Below are positions 22,523 to 34,237 of a stretch of 64,000 bases of DNA, piece by piece. Within the stretch, counting starts at the first letter, position 1. The number at the start of each line of letters is the position of its first letter. Made by a program: the position numbers and the translations under genes. A model generated the notes under the pieces. The model was not told the origin of the DNA. It saw only the letters and a program-made list of their open reading frames with translations, and did no database searches. The stretch is taken from the NCBI RefSeq assembly GCF_002234675.1, contig NC_019870.2:1942485-2006484 (forward strand), in the 5' to 3' direction. The DNA comes from Oryzias latipes (taxonomy: Eukaryota > Chordata > Actinopteri > Beloniformes > Adrianichthyidae).

Positions 22523-24154
22523 GATATTTTACACAATCTTAAGTCAAATATGGAATTTAAGGTTTTTAAAATTAGCCTAAACATGACATAAATTCATAAT
22601 GAATGTAGTAAATAAACTATTTAAATAATGTGTTTTACCTCGTAGGTGTTTTGTTTATGTTATGATTCAGTAAAAAGTGAAATAAATGTACAAGTGAAGC
22701 TTTTCTCTGCTAAAAGATGTGTTGTTTTTTTTCCGGGTGTGTTAAGGCTGTGCGGCTCCGAGCACTCGCATACGTGTGCAGGCGGGCGGACAGGGGGTCT
22801 TTGTGCGCGCTCAGGGTGGGGTTCGGGGCAGTTTTGGTTTAGGGTCATGAATGAACACAGACAGAGAGACTCTGACATGAAGCAGCCCCTCCCCAACAAG
22901 CTGAACTTCTGTGCATTCATGGTGTGGAGGAACCCGCAGGAACCAGCCATTCTTCATCGTTCCTCAGTTGACTGTATTACATCTTTAATGCATTTATTCA
23001 AATGTTTGCATTCACGACTGCCGTTGATGCACTTCTGTGTGTTTTAAAACACGTGAAGATTCAGAGCCTTCAGGCGCCTCACCTGCTCTTTAAAAGATGT
23101 TAAAAGGTTCTCATCCTTTCATCCAGGTGATGATGTTTGAAGTCATGGCGTCTGGACCTAAGTTCTTATCTTGTCCTACATGAGTGAACTTCTGTCATTA
23201 ATCATTTCTTCAGGTTTTTTAAAAAGTGAAAACGTTCTCTGACTCTTTCAGTTTGATTTGGTTCTAGAAAGTGGGTTTGAGCAAATAAAGATGCTGCTTT
23301 CTGAGCCTGAACCTTACCCCCCCCCCCCCCCACTGCTAAATGTGCACACCTGTATACGTGCACGCCTGCACACGTGCACACATCCCTTTGGGTTCTTTAG
23401 AAAGCCTCCTCTATGACGCTGGCTAAATACCTGTGCCCCCCCCCCCCCATGAATTCTCAGACTGAGTTGGGGGTGGGGTGGGGGGTAAAAACAGGAGGGC
23501 TGGCTGGAAATCAAACACAGATCCTCCTTCAGCTGAACAGAAAGGAGAATGTTCTGCCTCCAGAATCCTCCTCCAGTCAATCATCGCAGTGAAACTTCAG
23601 AGGCTCCAGTAGGAAATTCATCAGGAGGAGTTTTTTTTATGCTGTTATTTTCATTCCGTCACAAACTACTGCCTGTTGTTGTTGTTACCACCTGTTTTTT
23701 TGTATTTTTTTCTGACTTAGACTCTGCTGAGCTTGAATCTCTCCTGAGGCGACATGGTTTTTCACTCAGGCGTTATCTAGGATGACACATGTGACACAGG
23801 AAACGCCCCGACGTGAGCCGAGACCGGGCGGCACCTTCATCCCGGAGCACCATGGGAAATCCCTGATAAAACTGAGACAAAGCCCAAATCAGGGGTGGGG
23901 GCACAAAGACCCTCGGGAAATGCTCCAAGCATTTCCAGAGGGTAGAAACCTCCGGCAGGATTCCAGAGAGAAGGACGACTGTTCAACAAGCCAGGACCAT
24001 TATGGGTTACATGCCTTTAATGTTGACAGACAGACATCAGACATAACAGGACCGTTGACCAATGTTTATGAGGAAAACTTGTCATCAGTTCAGAGTAACA
24101 AGTTACAACAAATAAAGGGTGTGCTGAACTGTTGGAGGACAAAGTCTAATATTT
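22523..24154. other. Intergenic, nothing gene-like
   Basis: Includes C runs at 23317-23331 and near 23440. Frames of up to 133 codons have no recognisable domains. No RNA gene seen. Confidence 0.4.
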
Positions 24155-24650
24155 AGGTGTTTTTAACATGTTCTTGATGATGGAGGACCATGTATGAAGA
24201 AAATTAAGCGCAAATTTTCATTTGTTGTGAATCAGGAGCAGACTAAAAAAATGCAGTTTAAAAAAGAAAAAAATGTGCTGGGCGGTGCCACAAGCTCCGT
24301 GCTGCGCTCCATTCCGATGCATTCACTGTCAGACAAATAGATCCATAAACATCTCTGTTTTCCTGGTCTGAGCTGGAGTCTGAACTGGACGAATGGACGG
24401 ATCTGATGAGGCTGCCATTTTTGTTGCACCAGTAATGTTGGGGGGGTTGGGGGGGGGGCTGTTAGATAGCAGGAAAGAGTGTAAACAAAGGAATCATGGG
24501 AAATTAGACAGGCTTACTGTGTGCCAATGGCCACAACTCAGAGGAGAACCTCTGATGAACTCCTGTGGATCTGCAGAAACTGTCCTGTAAAACTGTCCAC
24601 AGGAAGGGAAATAGATCAAAAGATGGCCGGAATGTGTCTTAAAGTTATCT
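24155..24650. mobile_element. MITE family B, copy 2
   Basis: Shares with copies 1, 3 and 4 the ATCAGGAGCAGAC region, ACAAATAGATCC, GGGGGCTGTTAG, AACTCCTG and AATAGATCAAAAGATG blocks. Sits just upstream of the cetn3 promoter. Confidence 0.7.
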
Positions 24651-24764
24651 GGATTATTCTTTTGTGAATCACAAACTGATTTTCTATTTAAAGTTTTTCT
24701 ACATTTTATTTGACTTTGAAAAGGATTCCAGCGTCAGTATTAGCAGATGTAGCAATGACAGACG

Positions 24765-24779
24765 ACAGCAGGGGGCGCT
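24765..24779 (+). promoter_or_regulatory. CTCF-like motif upstream of cetn3
   Basis: ACAGCAGGGGGCGCT, 14 of 15 positions, 220 bp before the cetn3 start codon. Confidence 0.45.
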
Positions 24780-24849
24780 GGTGTCCCGCTTGGGTTCAGT
24801 TTGCTCCCGAAGAAAAAAAAACAGAGCGCCACTAAGCGAGCGCCTTGCT

Positions 24850-24873
24850 GTTGCCTAGAGACCACCGACCAAT
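24850..24873 (+). promoter_or_regulatory. cetn3 promoter: RFX X-box plus CCAAT box
   Basis: GTTGCCTAGAGAC (24850-24862) fits the X-box pattern RYYNCC-N-RRNRAC bound by RFX factors, which drive ciliary and centriolar genes. CCAAT follows at 24869-24873. ATG is at 24985, so both sit about 110-135 bp upstream of it, a usual position. The match is by eye; binding is inferred. Confidence 0.55.
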
Positions 24874-24984
24874 GAGGACCTCGGATCTGAGCGCGGACAC
24901 GCGGGGTTTGTTTTTGCTCGTTGAGCGACAGTAGCCGTTCCTTGGAAGTGAAATCTTCGCGTTTGGATCTGCAATTCGATCGCA

Positions 24985-25001
24985 ATGAGTCTGTCTCTGA
25001 G
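24985..25001 (+). CDS. cetn3: cetn3 coding exon 1
   Basis: 17 nt, MSLSL plus two bases; donor CTGAG|gtgagg. The ATG is in the context CGCAATGAG. Too short to be found as an open frame. Confidence 0.85.
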
Positions 25002-27444
25002 GTGAGGATCGCAGCTTTTACGGTGACGTCATTTCCGGTTCTCTCGCCTTGTTAGCCGACGTTAGCATGTCGCCCGTTTGCCTCAAACATTCAGAGCTTG
25101 TTGACCGGAGACTCGGTCAAAGGGCTGCGTCGGTCCAAACGGTCCAAATGTGTGTCTGTCAAAGGGTTCGGTTCGGTGGAGCTGTCTCTGAATCAATCTG
25201 AGCTTGGCTGAAGACGTTGCACCGAAATTCTGTGACCTCTCAGGTTCTGTCCTCGGTAGATAATATTTCACCTGATTTGGACTTTCCGGGACCAAAAGCT
25301 CGTTTCGGGGAATGAGTTCTTTTATTTTGAAATAACGTTTGTTTTTCCACCATATTTGGTCAAAGGTTCTCCAAATAAACCTGTTGTGACGTCAATGTGA
25401 CAGAAAAATATCAGAAATAGGATTCTGTGGTTTGTGGTCAAATACTACGATAAGACTAAATGGGTCTGGGTTCTTATTGGCTCAAATCTGATCGGAGATC
25501 TCTGAGTTGGTTGAAGCAGGTTTCTCTCTCGGCTCAGAGTTTGCCGTCAGTCTTCTCCTGCCTTCATGTCTGTTCCTGACTGATGAAGATGTTCAAACTC
25601 TTGTTTTTTTGTCTTCGTCCATCCTTCACGGTTGAACGGCGAGGTTCAAGCTCTGGTTTGTGGTCACAGGGAGAATCTGTGACTCTGGTTTTGCTCCGCA
25701 GAACCGACCAGGCCGACAAAAACAAGCCTAATAAGAGGAGGGAGCTCACCGAGGAGCAGAAGCACGAGGTCAAGGAGGCCTTCGACCTGTTTGACACGGA
25801 CAAGGACCGACAGATCGATTATCACGAGCTGAAGGTGAGCGGCGGCGGATCGGATGGAAACCGTGGAAACGAGACCAAAGGTGTCATCTGTCACGGTCCC
25901 ACCAGGTGGCGATGCGCGCCCTGGGCTTTGAAGTGAAGAAGATGGACGTCCTGAAGATCCTGAAGGACTACGACAGAGACGGGAACAGGAAGATCACCTT
26001 TGAGGACTTCAGTGAAGTAGGTGAGTCACTGGCCTCCTCTTCCTCAGAGCCAGGCGACGAGGAGCCGCCCTGAAACGCGTCTGCCCGCAGTGACGGACCG
26101 CATCCTGGAGCGGGACCCGAAGGAGGAGGTCCTGAAGGCCTTCAAGCTGTTCGACGACGACGAGTCCGGGAGGATCAGCCTGAGGAACCTGAGGAGGGTC
26201 GCCCGAGAGCTCGGCGAGGACATCAACGACGAAGAGCTGCGCAGCATGATCGACGAGTTCGACACCGACAGAGACGGAGAGAGTAAGTCTGCATTCGCTC
26301 AGGTTAAAGCCACGCCCCCTTCACCGGATGACACGTGTTCTGTCGTTGCCGCGGAGATGAGGGTCAACAGCCTGTACTTATGTAGCTCTTATGCAGGTCT
26401 AACGCGTTTTAAGGTCACTCTGAAGGCGGCAGAGCTGCCATGACAACAGAGGGGCAAGGTGGGGGTTCAGTCTCTCGCTCAAGGTCACTTCAACGCATAA
26501 ACCTGCGACCTCCTGATCGTAGGTGGACCGCTCTTCTCCCGGTGCGGCTCCTGCTTTAGAAATCCCATCGCTCTCTGACCTCCATGGCAGGAAGGTTCTG
26601 GCGTTCCCGCTCCGAGGTCGCCGGTGATTGGGCGGAGAGCGCGGCTCCTCCCCTCACGGTTTCCTCAGCTGACCTGTTCCAGAGTTTTAGCGACCCGAAG
26701 GCCCGTACACACCGGGACGAATATTCGCCAGGCGTTATTCGCCAGCGTTTTTCTCCACGTTTTTTGTGTTCACACCCAGGCGATTTTCGCTGACGATGAG
26801 CCGAGCGAACATGCAATTTCATTCCCTGACATTAGATGGCGCTTAATGTAAACAGAAATACTCCTGTACACAAGGTGGCGCTGCGCAACTTTACGCTTCT
26901 TAAAGTCGCTTTTCACTCAGAAGAAGAGAGCAAGTATTTACACGCTTGTCAGAATCAAACAAAGAAAACATTAATATTTCAAGCATCAGTAGCTCCAACT
27001 GGTGCTTGGTTCGGGGATATTTTAGAATGTCCGTCATTATTGCTTCGCGGCTGTGTAGACGCTACTTGGCGTCTATCTTCTTCGCTGGTATGTGTGCTCA
27101 GCAAGGCAGTTTTGTGTTTGAGCGCCCCCAAGTTGTGTTTTACTGTAACTTCAGAAGCTCCAGACACGTGAGCAAAAGCGCCATTCTCATTGGTCGAATA
27201 GATTTCGATGCGACGCGTCGAAAAAAAAAAAACGAACCCGAGGCGTTTTTTTTTTTTGACGCTTTAACGCATGGCGTTTTTTCGCGTCGGTGTGCACACT
27301 CTCGTTGGTGCCCTTTGTTTAGTCACGAGGCGTTTCGCCGACGAAATTCGTCCCGGTGTGAACAGGCCTTGAGAGTCTGAGCAGACCGGTGTTTCCTCAG
27401 TAAACCAGGAGGAGTTCCTCGCCATCATGACCGCAGACTCCTGA
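24985..27444 (+). CDS. cetn3: cetn3, centrin-3 (complete, 5 exons)
   Basis: Centrin-3 is a small calcium-binding EF-hand protein of centrioles and basal bodies, acting in centrosome duplication. Coding exons are 24985-25001, 25702-25834, 25906-26020, 26091-26282 and 27401-27444, all GT-AG and in frame, giving 166 aa (human 167). It starts MSLSLR. EF-hand loops are at residues 37-48 ([12 protein letters not shown]), 73-84 ([12 protein letters not shown]), 110-121 ([12 protein letters not shown]) and 146-157 (DTDRDGEINQEE). Loop 1 keeps acidic ligands including E48, while loops 2 and 3 end in D and N. The blocks [20 protein letters not shown] and ILERDPKEE identify centrin-3 rather than centrin-1/2/4. 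The C-terminus is [12 protein letters not shown] transposon sits in the last intron. The motif set upstream suggests RFX control. Confidence 0.96.
25702..25834 (+). CDS. cetn3: cetn3 coding exon 2 (EF-hand 1)
   Basis: Acceptor ctccgcag before AACCGACC, donor CTGAAG|gtgagc. Encodes [20 protein letters not shown] and EF-hand 1. Confidence 0.95.
25906..26020 (+). CDS. cetn3: cetn3 coding exon 3 (EF-hand 2)
   Basis: Intron 2 is only 71 bp. Acceptor caccag before GTGGCGATG; donor GAAGTAG|gtgagt. Encodes [12 protein letters not shown] to FEDFSEV. Confidence 0.95.
26091..26282 (+). CDS. cetn3: cetn3 coding exon 4 (EF-hand 3, start of 4)
   Basis: Intron 3 is 70 bp. Acceptor cccgcag before TGACGGACC; donor GGAGAGA|gtaagt. 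Encodes [13 protein letters not shown] to DTDRDGE, phase 1 end. Confidence 0.95.
26461..26545 (-). mobile_element. SINE-like tRNA-derived fragment
   Basis: On the minus strand GAGCGGTCCACCTACGATCA then GGAGGTCGCAGGTTTATGC resembles A-box/B-box segments of fish tRNA-derived SINEs. Eroded; lies in cetn3 intron 4. Confidence 0.4.
26698..27370. mobile_element. MITE family D, copy 2, in cetn3 intron 4
   Basis: 673 bp, nearly identical to 19190-19875. Starts AAGGCCCGTACACACCGGGA, ends TCCCGGTGTGAACAGGCCTT. Its flanks are not both TTAA, unlike copy 1. It ends 30 bp before the last cetn3 exon, so the polypyrimidine/branch region must fit in the remaining 30 bp or use transposon sequence. Confidence 0.9.
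27401..27444 (+). CDS. cetn3: cetn3 coding exon 5 (end)
   Basis: Acceptor tttcctcag before TAAACCAGG; joined to the preceding A it reads [14 protein letters not shown] and TGA. Completes EF-hand 4. Too short to appear as an open frame. Confidence 0.95.
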
Positions 27445-27653
27445 GGAGGAGCCCGGAACGCCTTCTGAGCTGGACCCAGACGTTTCTCCACAGAGCCAGT
27501 GGACGCCCCCTCAGAGCCCGTGAGTCTGAATCCCGCTGGACATGAGAAGACTTTCCAACAGTAAAAACTGGACTGACTTTCTGTAAAGATCAAGATTTAA
27601 GTCGATCTTGACTTTTGAACTGTTTGTGTGAGTGTTTTATTTATTTTTCATAA

Positions 27654-27659
27654 AATAAA
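27654..27659 (+). promoter_or_regulatory. cetn3 polyadenylation signal
   Basis: AATAAA 210 bp after the stop codon, giving a plausible short 3' UTR; an AGTGTTTTCCCC stretch follows. Confidence 0.65.
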
Positions 27660-27664
27660 GAGTG

Positions 27665-28010
27665 TTTTCCCCAACAAAGTTCTTCCTAATAGTTCAGAAT
27701 TTCCGCCGCGGGTTCAGAACCCGACAAACCCTCAGTGTGGCTCCTCTGGAGCTCAGCCGCTCTGTGACGCTGCAGCTGTTTTACCCTCAGTGTCCACTAG
27801 ATGGAGACATTTCAACAACAAACTGAACGTTAGCATGAGCAGAAAAGCAATCCTCGAGCCACTTCTCCACTCCCTCTCTTTGGATTCTACTAGTTAGTAA
27901 TGAAAGGGAAAACTAGTTAACTGGTTAACTAGCCATCTGTCCTGATGGTGGACACACTGAGCTTGTGATGTTTTTGATCATTTCTTTGATTTGAACATTG
28001 AAGCTCGCCA
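27665..28010. other. Intergenic, nothing recognised
   Basis: Short stretch between the cetn3 3' end and the foldback repeat; no feature supported. Confidence 0.4.
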
Positions 28011-28014
28011 TGGC

Positions 28015-28545
28015 AAAAAGTATTCTATAAAAGTGTCTACAAGTATACTTAGTCTATAAAGTAAAGTGAGGCTTACTTTTTTATACATTATTATATACTA
28101 TTATTATTATAGTAACGTTAAAATGTTTCAATGTAGTCTTAAGAAGTATTCAGTTAGTATATTTCTTAAACAACACCTACATTGTTTATAGTACACTTGC
28201 TATACTTATACTCAAGTATACTTTTTTCATTAAAAATATTTTTAAAAGAGCTTTTAGTTATACTTAAAGGTGAAAATCATTCATATTTGGGAGATTTAAT
28301 TATTTTTTATATAATATGGCTTCAGGTCTGATGCCTTAAAAACTGCTTATAACTTTTAGCAAAACGTAATGCACTAAAAGTTTATTAAATATACTTGAGT
28401 ACAAGTATAGCAAGTGTACTATTGACCATGCACTTTATTATATATATATATATATATATATATGGTACATAAAAAGTAAACTTCAAGTATTACTGCCTGG
28501 TATATAGTGTACTTGCAGTTCATTTAAATAGAATACTTTTAGCTG
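28015..28545. mobile_element. Foldback/palindromic MITE
   Basis: Outer arms AAAAGTATTCTAT and ATAGAATACTTTT are inverted. Inner arms GTACACTTGCTATACTTATA (28193 on) and, near 28395-28425, the inverted GTATAGCAAGTGTAC also pair. A (TA)n tract lies at 28438-28463. The whole segment is rich in AAGTATACTT. Likely a foldback element; no coding. Confidence 0.65.
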
Positions 28546-28825
28546 CAGTGAACCAAACAAACGTCTTTTGCGGCGGCGCCGGCTCACACGGGTGAGGAGA
28601 TGAAGACGCAGAAATCCTCAATCTGTGCTCGTGAATGGACGTCTGCCCCCCAGCCCCCACCCCGGGCTGAAGGTCGGCGGCGTTCTTCCTGACCTGCATC
28701 TGCTGGCCGCTCCGGGTTCGCACATGCTCAGCTGTCACCGCCCGGACCCCGGCGCTCCAGAAATAACCCCACCCAGTTCCTCCCCAGTGACAGACTCAGA
28801 GTCGCCCCCTGTGGTTAGTGCTGGA

Positions 28826-29240
28826 GACAACACACACACAAATGAACACACACATGAACACACACACAAACACACAATGTCAGTAACACAGACACATAAA
28901 CACACACATAAACTCACAGACACACCGATAACGCACACATATTAATGAACACACACATTAACACACACATACATGAACGCAAACACGCATAAAACGGACA
29001 CGAACAAACAGAGACGCACATAAAGTCACACACACAGATAAACTCACTGACACCCACATAAACACACATTAATGAACACACACACACACACACACTCAAC
29101 GACTCACCCACATGGACGCAAACACTCGCATAAACTCACATATACAAACACAGACATAAACACACAAACATATAAACTCGTACACATGCACTAACCCATA
29201 CAAACACACACTCTTAGGCATTCCCGCACACACACTCTTT
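28826..29240 (+). repeat. CA-rich degenerate minisatellite
   Basis: About 400 bp of variants such as AACACACATGAACACACACA and CACATAAACTCACAGACACA. The long frames on both strands are by-products. Confidence 0.9.
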
Positions 29241-29619
29241 TGTCCGTTGTATTGCGTTAATAACGTTAAAGGCCTGGATCTTGGGTTTTGGAGTGGGTGG
29301 GGGCGGTTCTAGTGTTGCCCCCCCTGTTTGAGGAGCTGATGGGAGGACAGCCTGTTCACCTTTGACTCCGAGGTCGCGCAGCTCTTCCTGGATCCCTCCA
29401 GAGCCTCCGAGGCGGCGGTCGGCTGTGCGTCCGCCGGGGCTGATGGTCTCTGTAGTTTAACAAGCTCCAGCTGGTTCTGGACTCTGACAGGAGAAATCCA
29501 CACTAGAGAGCGCTGAGAGCCCAGCTGTCAGTCATTAGAGGAAGCTATGCCAGCCATGTGCCAACATTTGCCCTTTGACCCCACCAGAGACCAGAGGACG
29601 TGACGAGGCGCTGAGACGA
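29241..29619. other. Intergenic, nothing gene-like
   Basis: No exon with convincing splice sites or homology seen. Confidence 0.35.
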
Positions 29620-29640
29620 GGGGGGGGGGGGGGGGGGGGG
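29620..29640 (+). repeat. Poly(G) run, 21 bases
   Basis: Uninterrupted G run. Confidence 0.95.
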
Positions 29641-29789
29641 CATTTACACCCACTTTGGTTTACCGTCACTGACATTCAAAACGCCTTGAAGTTTTCAGCT
29701 TCATCTCTGCACACGGTTCTTCTGAAACGGCCAAAAGCTCCAAACAGACTTTTAAGGGAGGGGTTTGTCTAAATAGTTTTTAAACATGG

Positions 29790-29790
<1 letters not shown>

Positions 29791-29820
<30 letters not shown>

Positions 29821-29835
29821 TTCTTCTTCTTCTTT
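29791..29835 (+). repeat. (ATC)n-(TTC)n microsatellite
   Basis: Ten ATC units followed by five TTC units; the serine frame is incidental. Confidence 0.95.
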
Positions 29836-32800
29836 GTCTGTCCTGCAGCCGTCCTGGACTGAAGGACAAGATCTTTTTTTTTTGCAATTCTTTTATTTTA
29901 CTTTGCCTTTAAAGCAAACATTTTATCTCCGCCACAAACTCGAAACTTCTCCTAAATTTGCCCCTAATACCAGGTAAAAACTGGATTAAACTGGATTAAA
30001 ATAATAATAATAAAGATGAAATATGACAGCTGAAGAAACTGTCAACAAAATTAATTGAGCGGAAAAAATCCACGAATTAAATCAAAAGACAGGTGTCAGG
30101 GGTATCCAAATTTTTAGCATTATTATGGGATGTCCACAGGACCTATGGCTTATTATTATATTATTACTATGAGAGCCCGCATAGCCAGATGCCCACTTTA
30201 GCCAATGTGGGAAACACAGGTGGGGCCATCCCGGGACCGGCAGACAGACCCACTTGGGGTCCACATTTCCTGCCCACTTTTATCCCAACGGGGTGTGAAA
30301 GTGTGAAATTCTGTGATTTTTACAATTACGCACAATGTGTAGAAAAAAACAACAACTTTTGTTTGAGTGATGGTCACAAAACAAAGCTTAAGATGAGAAG
30401 TGGGGGTGGGGGGTGTCTGTTGCTAGCTATTTTTTATTTTTACTGAAATATTGTGAAAATGTAATACATGAATCGTTGGCTCAACCTGAACAGATAAATA
30501 TGACCATATTAGGAATGTGGGCGTGGTTAACAAAAAAAACCTCTGTTGCCAAGGAAATCCAAAAGTTTACTTTTACTGATTCTTCTAAAAATGACGTCGA
30601 CCTGTTCGTCCCCCCCAGACCAACAAAAAATAAAATGGTTGCTATGGAGATAAAGCCAACAGGAAAGCCACCAGGGTGGGGGTGGGGAGGGCAAGTTGAC
30701 TACACAACGCCGCTTTCGGCTTCAATTTAACTTTAAGTCTTAAGTTTCTCTGCTGTCTTCTTAAAAAAATGCGAGTTCAAGTAAAAAACAATAGATATGG
30801 AGTTTTTATTGAAAAACGTTCTTACAAGCCCTCTAATAGAAAACCAATGTAGAGTGAACCTCCCCTTTGTCTGGGATAGGCTCCAGCAACCACAGGTTTA
30901 GAAGACGGATTCATCGTTGTTTTAAACAAAATGATGCAAATCTTCACATTTCATGTCATTGTTAAACTGCTTGAAAAATCATGAATGTAGCGACGTCGAC
31001 AGAGAAGAGTATTTCTATCATCCTCTTCTTCAAATCTTCATCAGCAGTTTTAAGGCCGAACTCCTTTTTTGGAGTTTGGAGATCTTCTGCTGCGACAGGC
31101 GGTTTGCATTTGTCCACGCCGATGAAGAAATGCGCCACCGAGGGTTTCGTCGTGTTTCTGCCGCACGGGTGAAACCAGAGTCCAGGCGGCGCTGTGGCCT
31201 CTGACCCCCCCTGTGACCTCGACTTTTGTGACCTCTGAGCCTAACTGGCCTTTAAATGATCTGTTTCCTTGTTTCTACATTGGATCCATCATCTTCAGGC
31301 TGATCAGTGAAGTTGTCCCTTCATACTGGGTGGGGTCGTTCCTGTGGGGGCTCCTGGTTCTGGATCTTAAATCCCAGAGACAAACACTGTTCAGTTAAAA
31401 GTTTATTTTATTCTTTTCACCTCCTTCTGTTTGTTCTTCTCCTCCTTTTGCCACCTCCTTCCTCCAAAACTGCTTTTGGACCTTCAAAATGTTCCGAGGA
31501 AATCAGAAAAGTAAAATAAAAAACAGAAAAACTGGAGTTCCATCTACAAACATGGAGCTCGGACACTCTTAGTCCGGACAGGGACAGAACCGACCTCCAG
31601 CCTCCGACACCAAACCTCCACATTCTGCTCCAGAGGTGGAGGCGAACCCGACGATTCCTGCAGTTCCTGAAGTGACCACTGGAGGCAGGTTACTTCAGTG
31701 TTCAAATCCCCCCAAAAAGTATGTTTTACAGCTTTATTTTTTATTCTTGACGATCGTGTGTGGGGGGGGGGTGTCACTCAGTTCAGATTTGACTTGCGCT
31801 CAAACATCTGGATAAGTGGGAGGAGCTTCATTGATTCACAGGTGGGTGCACCATTGACTCAAGCCAACTTTTTTTTAAGCCCACCCAAATGACCATTTAA
31901 GACAAATTGTTGAGGTGGGCGGAGCAAAGTCAATGTGCCCCTCCTACTTTTCCTGCTGAGATCATTCTCCAGTCTTCCTGTGATCCAGACCTCCTCCTGC
32001 CTCCTTCAAATGCTGTCATTTAGGGTTTTTTCCTGTTTTTGGAAGGTGTTCTTCGTCTGGTTTGAGCCACACCTCCTCCAGTCAGACATGATCTGCTTTT
32101 GGTCTTCACAGAAACCAATGCAGCCGTCTGTTTCCACGTTTTCCCGCACCAACGGTGACCTTGTTTTGTGCGAGCGGAGACGGTGAACAGGAGGGAGAAG
32201 GTCTGCGAGGACGTCAGACGGACACGGGGCAGGAATGCTGGACGGCATGCCCGGCAGCTGGGGGAGGATGGGTTGGTTTACACGCGCTCATGGCTTTCAT
32301 AGTAACTGGATCCCTCAGACATCCCAGCTTCAAACGGCTTCTCCAAAACACAAAACGCAGAAAACGCTGCGCGCTCCTTCGCCGTCCTCCAAGGGCCGGA
32401 GGTTTTGCTTTGGCAGGAACCAAAGATGGCCGCTTCTCATGAGAGAAGGATTTTAATCCTGCAGATGAGGGTCAGGAGGAGGCGGCGGTTCCAGAAAGGA
32501 TCATTTCTGTGCTTCTTTGTGTTTCTGCATCTCTTCAGCTGTCAGAGAACTTTGAATTCTAGAAAAGGACAGAAAGTTGGGATCCAATGTCTCATCGAGT
32601 CCAGAAGTCAATAAAACAGGAAAGCAAAGATTCAGAGAAACCGAAACGTTTCAGCCTCTGGAAGCGTCAAAGGCGGGCGCCGGTCCCAACAGAGGCCTCT
32701 AACAACCCAGTGGGGTTTTCTGAATCCACACCAACCTTTAAGGAACAGCTGATGATTATTTCATCAAAATCTAAAGTCTGGATTTTTCCTGCCGGGCATG

Positions 32801-33124
32801 AATGTCAAAGTCCCAACTTTAATGTTTGGATGCGGCAGCAGGCTCGAGAGCTGCTCCTTCAGCAAAAACAAAAAACAAAAAAGAAGGCTCCGTAACCAGA
32901 AGGGAAAGAAGACCAGCTGATCCTGCTGGTCATGTGACCGTCAGGTGTGCAGAAGGAAGCGTTTTGGTAAACTTTAAAGCAGTGTCGCACGCAACCACCG
33001 GAATGCTGCGTAAAGAGTAAAAAACAGAACCCTGTAAATGTCACAGTGAACTGAATCATTAACACAAAGATGCAAACAGGAAAATAAGTGAAATCTGGGA
33101 GAATCTATGCTTTCCAATTCTACC
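29836..33124. other. Upstream of mef2c, no gene recognised
   Basis: Frames up to about 117 codons have no recognisable domains. The CTGGGATAGGCTCCAGCAAC near 30871-30890 is a short remnant of the same fish LINE/SINE tail as at 10690. No RNA gene found. Confidence 0.4.
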
Positions 33125-33689
33125 TTAAAGGGCCTCTATCCTCCTTTTCTGAAGCCTTCAGATAAAACTATATCCATATGATAATATATTACCTTTGGTA
33201 CACTAAAGAACACATTTTTGATGAAAGGAGCTATGTTCACATTTCATTTTCCTACCAGGAAGTAAAAAGACTCGATCTCCCTTTTGCTCCGCCCATTTCA
33301 TGACGTCAACAGCAGCGTTTCTCCCACAAAAACAAACATCCAAACTTTTGCAAAGATGGGTGTATATGTTGTTCAAATAAAATTAAATCGCTTTAGCCGA
33401 TCGCCGCTAGCGACAGCTAGAAAGTGGGCGTGTCTGTTAGCCTGGGGGAGGGGCTGGAAGCGCAAACACTTCCTGGAAGGGGCAGTTCATCACTTTGTGA
33501 TGTCACAATGTGAAAACCCGCTCGTTTTACTGGGTTGGGATTGGCTGGTGCTCAAAGAGCAGGTTTTTAGAGGACTACTCAGAAATGAATGGATCAAAAT
33601 ACCACTTTGGGGTTGTTTATGTGAGGAATGAACAATAAAATACACATTAAAAGCTCCAAAAGTTGATTTTGGAGGATATAGGACCTTTA
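33125..33689 (+). mobile_element. MITE family A, copy 3
   Basis: From TTAAAGGGCCTCTATCCTCC to GGAGGATATAGGACCTTTA: nearly perfect inverted termini with TTAA/TTTA flanks, 565 bp. Best-preserved copy for defining the family ends. Confidence 0.85.
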
Positions 33690-34237
33690 CATGAATTCTG
33701 ATCAAATCAAACTTCCTAAAGGAGCTTGGAAAGTTCTGGAGAACCATCGTAACCCCAGAAATGATCTGGACTCTTTCTTATGCAGGTTGACCTTAAAAAC
33801 TGTAAAACGATCAGAAAGAGTGAAACCTTCAGACTTTCTGACCAACCTGTCTTCTTCACTCAGACTGAAGAACAAACGACCAAAGTCTGTATTTTTTCAC
33901 CCCCCCCCCATCTTTTGTTTTCTGTATGTCACAGTGTTGCAGACAGGAGCTCTCGCAGCTCGCTGGAGGGGCGTGGCATGTGGTCACAGACTGGACGGGG
34001 GGTAAACGAGGAGTTTTCCAAACGTGTCTATTAATCCGTCCATCCGTCCGTCTGTCTAACATCCGATTCTGGACTTATTTTCATTTGGTTTCATGCTTAC
34101 AAAAGGTCTCCCAACGGCACCTCCACTCCTCCGTCTTGAAGTCCCGTATCTACAAAAGAACCAACAGAAAAAGAGAAAAAATTTTGAATAGTTTTCTTAA
34201 AGTCTGAGTTTAAAACATCTCTGATTAAAATCATGTT
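33690..34237. other. Intergenic, nothing recognised
   Basis: No exon, RNA gene or repeat border is supported. Confidence 0.4.

Noticed and set aside
28826..29240. CRISPR-like regular repeats
   Set aside because: CA-rich minisatellite in a vertebrate genome; units are irregular and there are no spacers.
32155..32895. Overlapping frames of 69-102 codons suggesting a small gene
   Set aside because: No shared frame, splice signals or recognisable residues; treated as chance frames.
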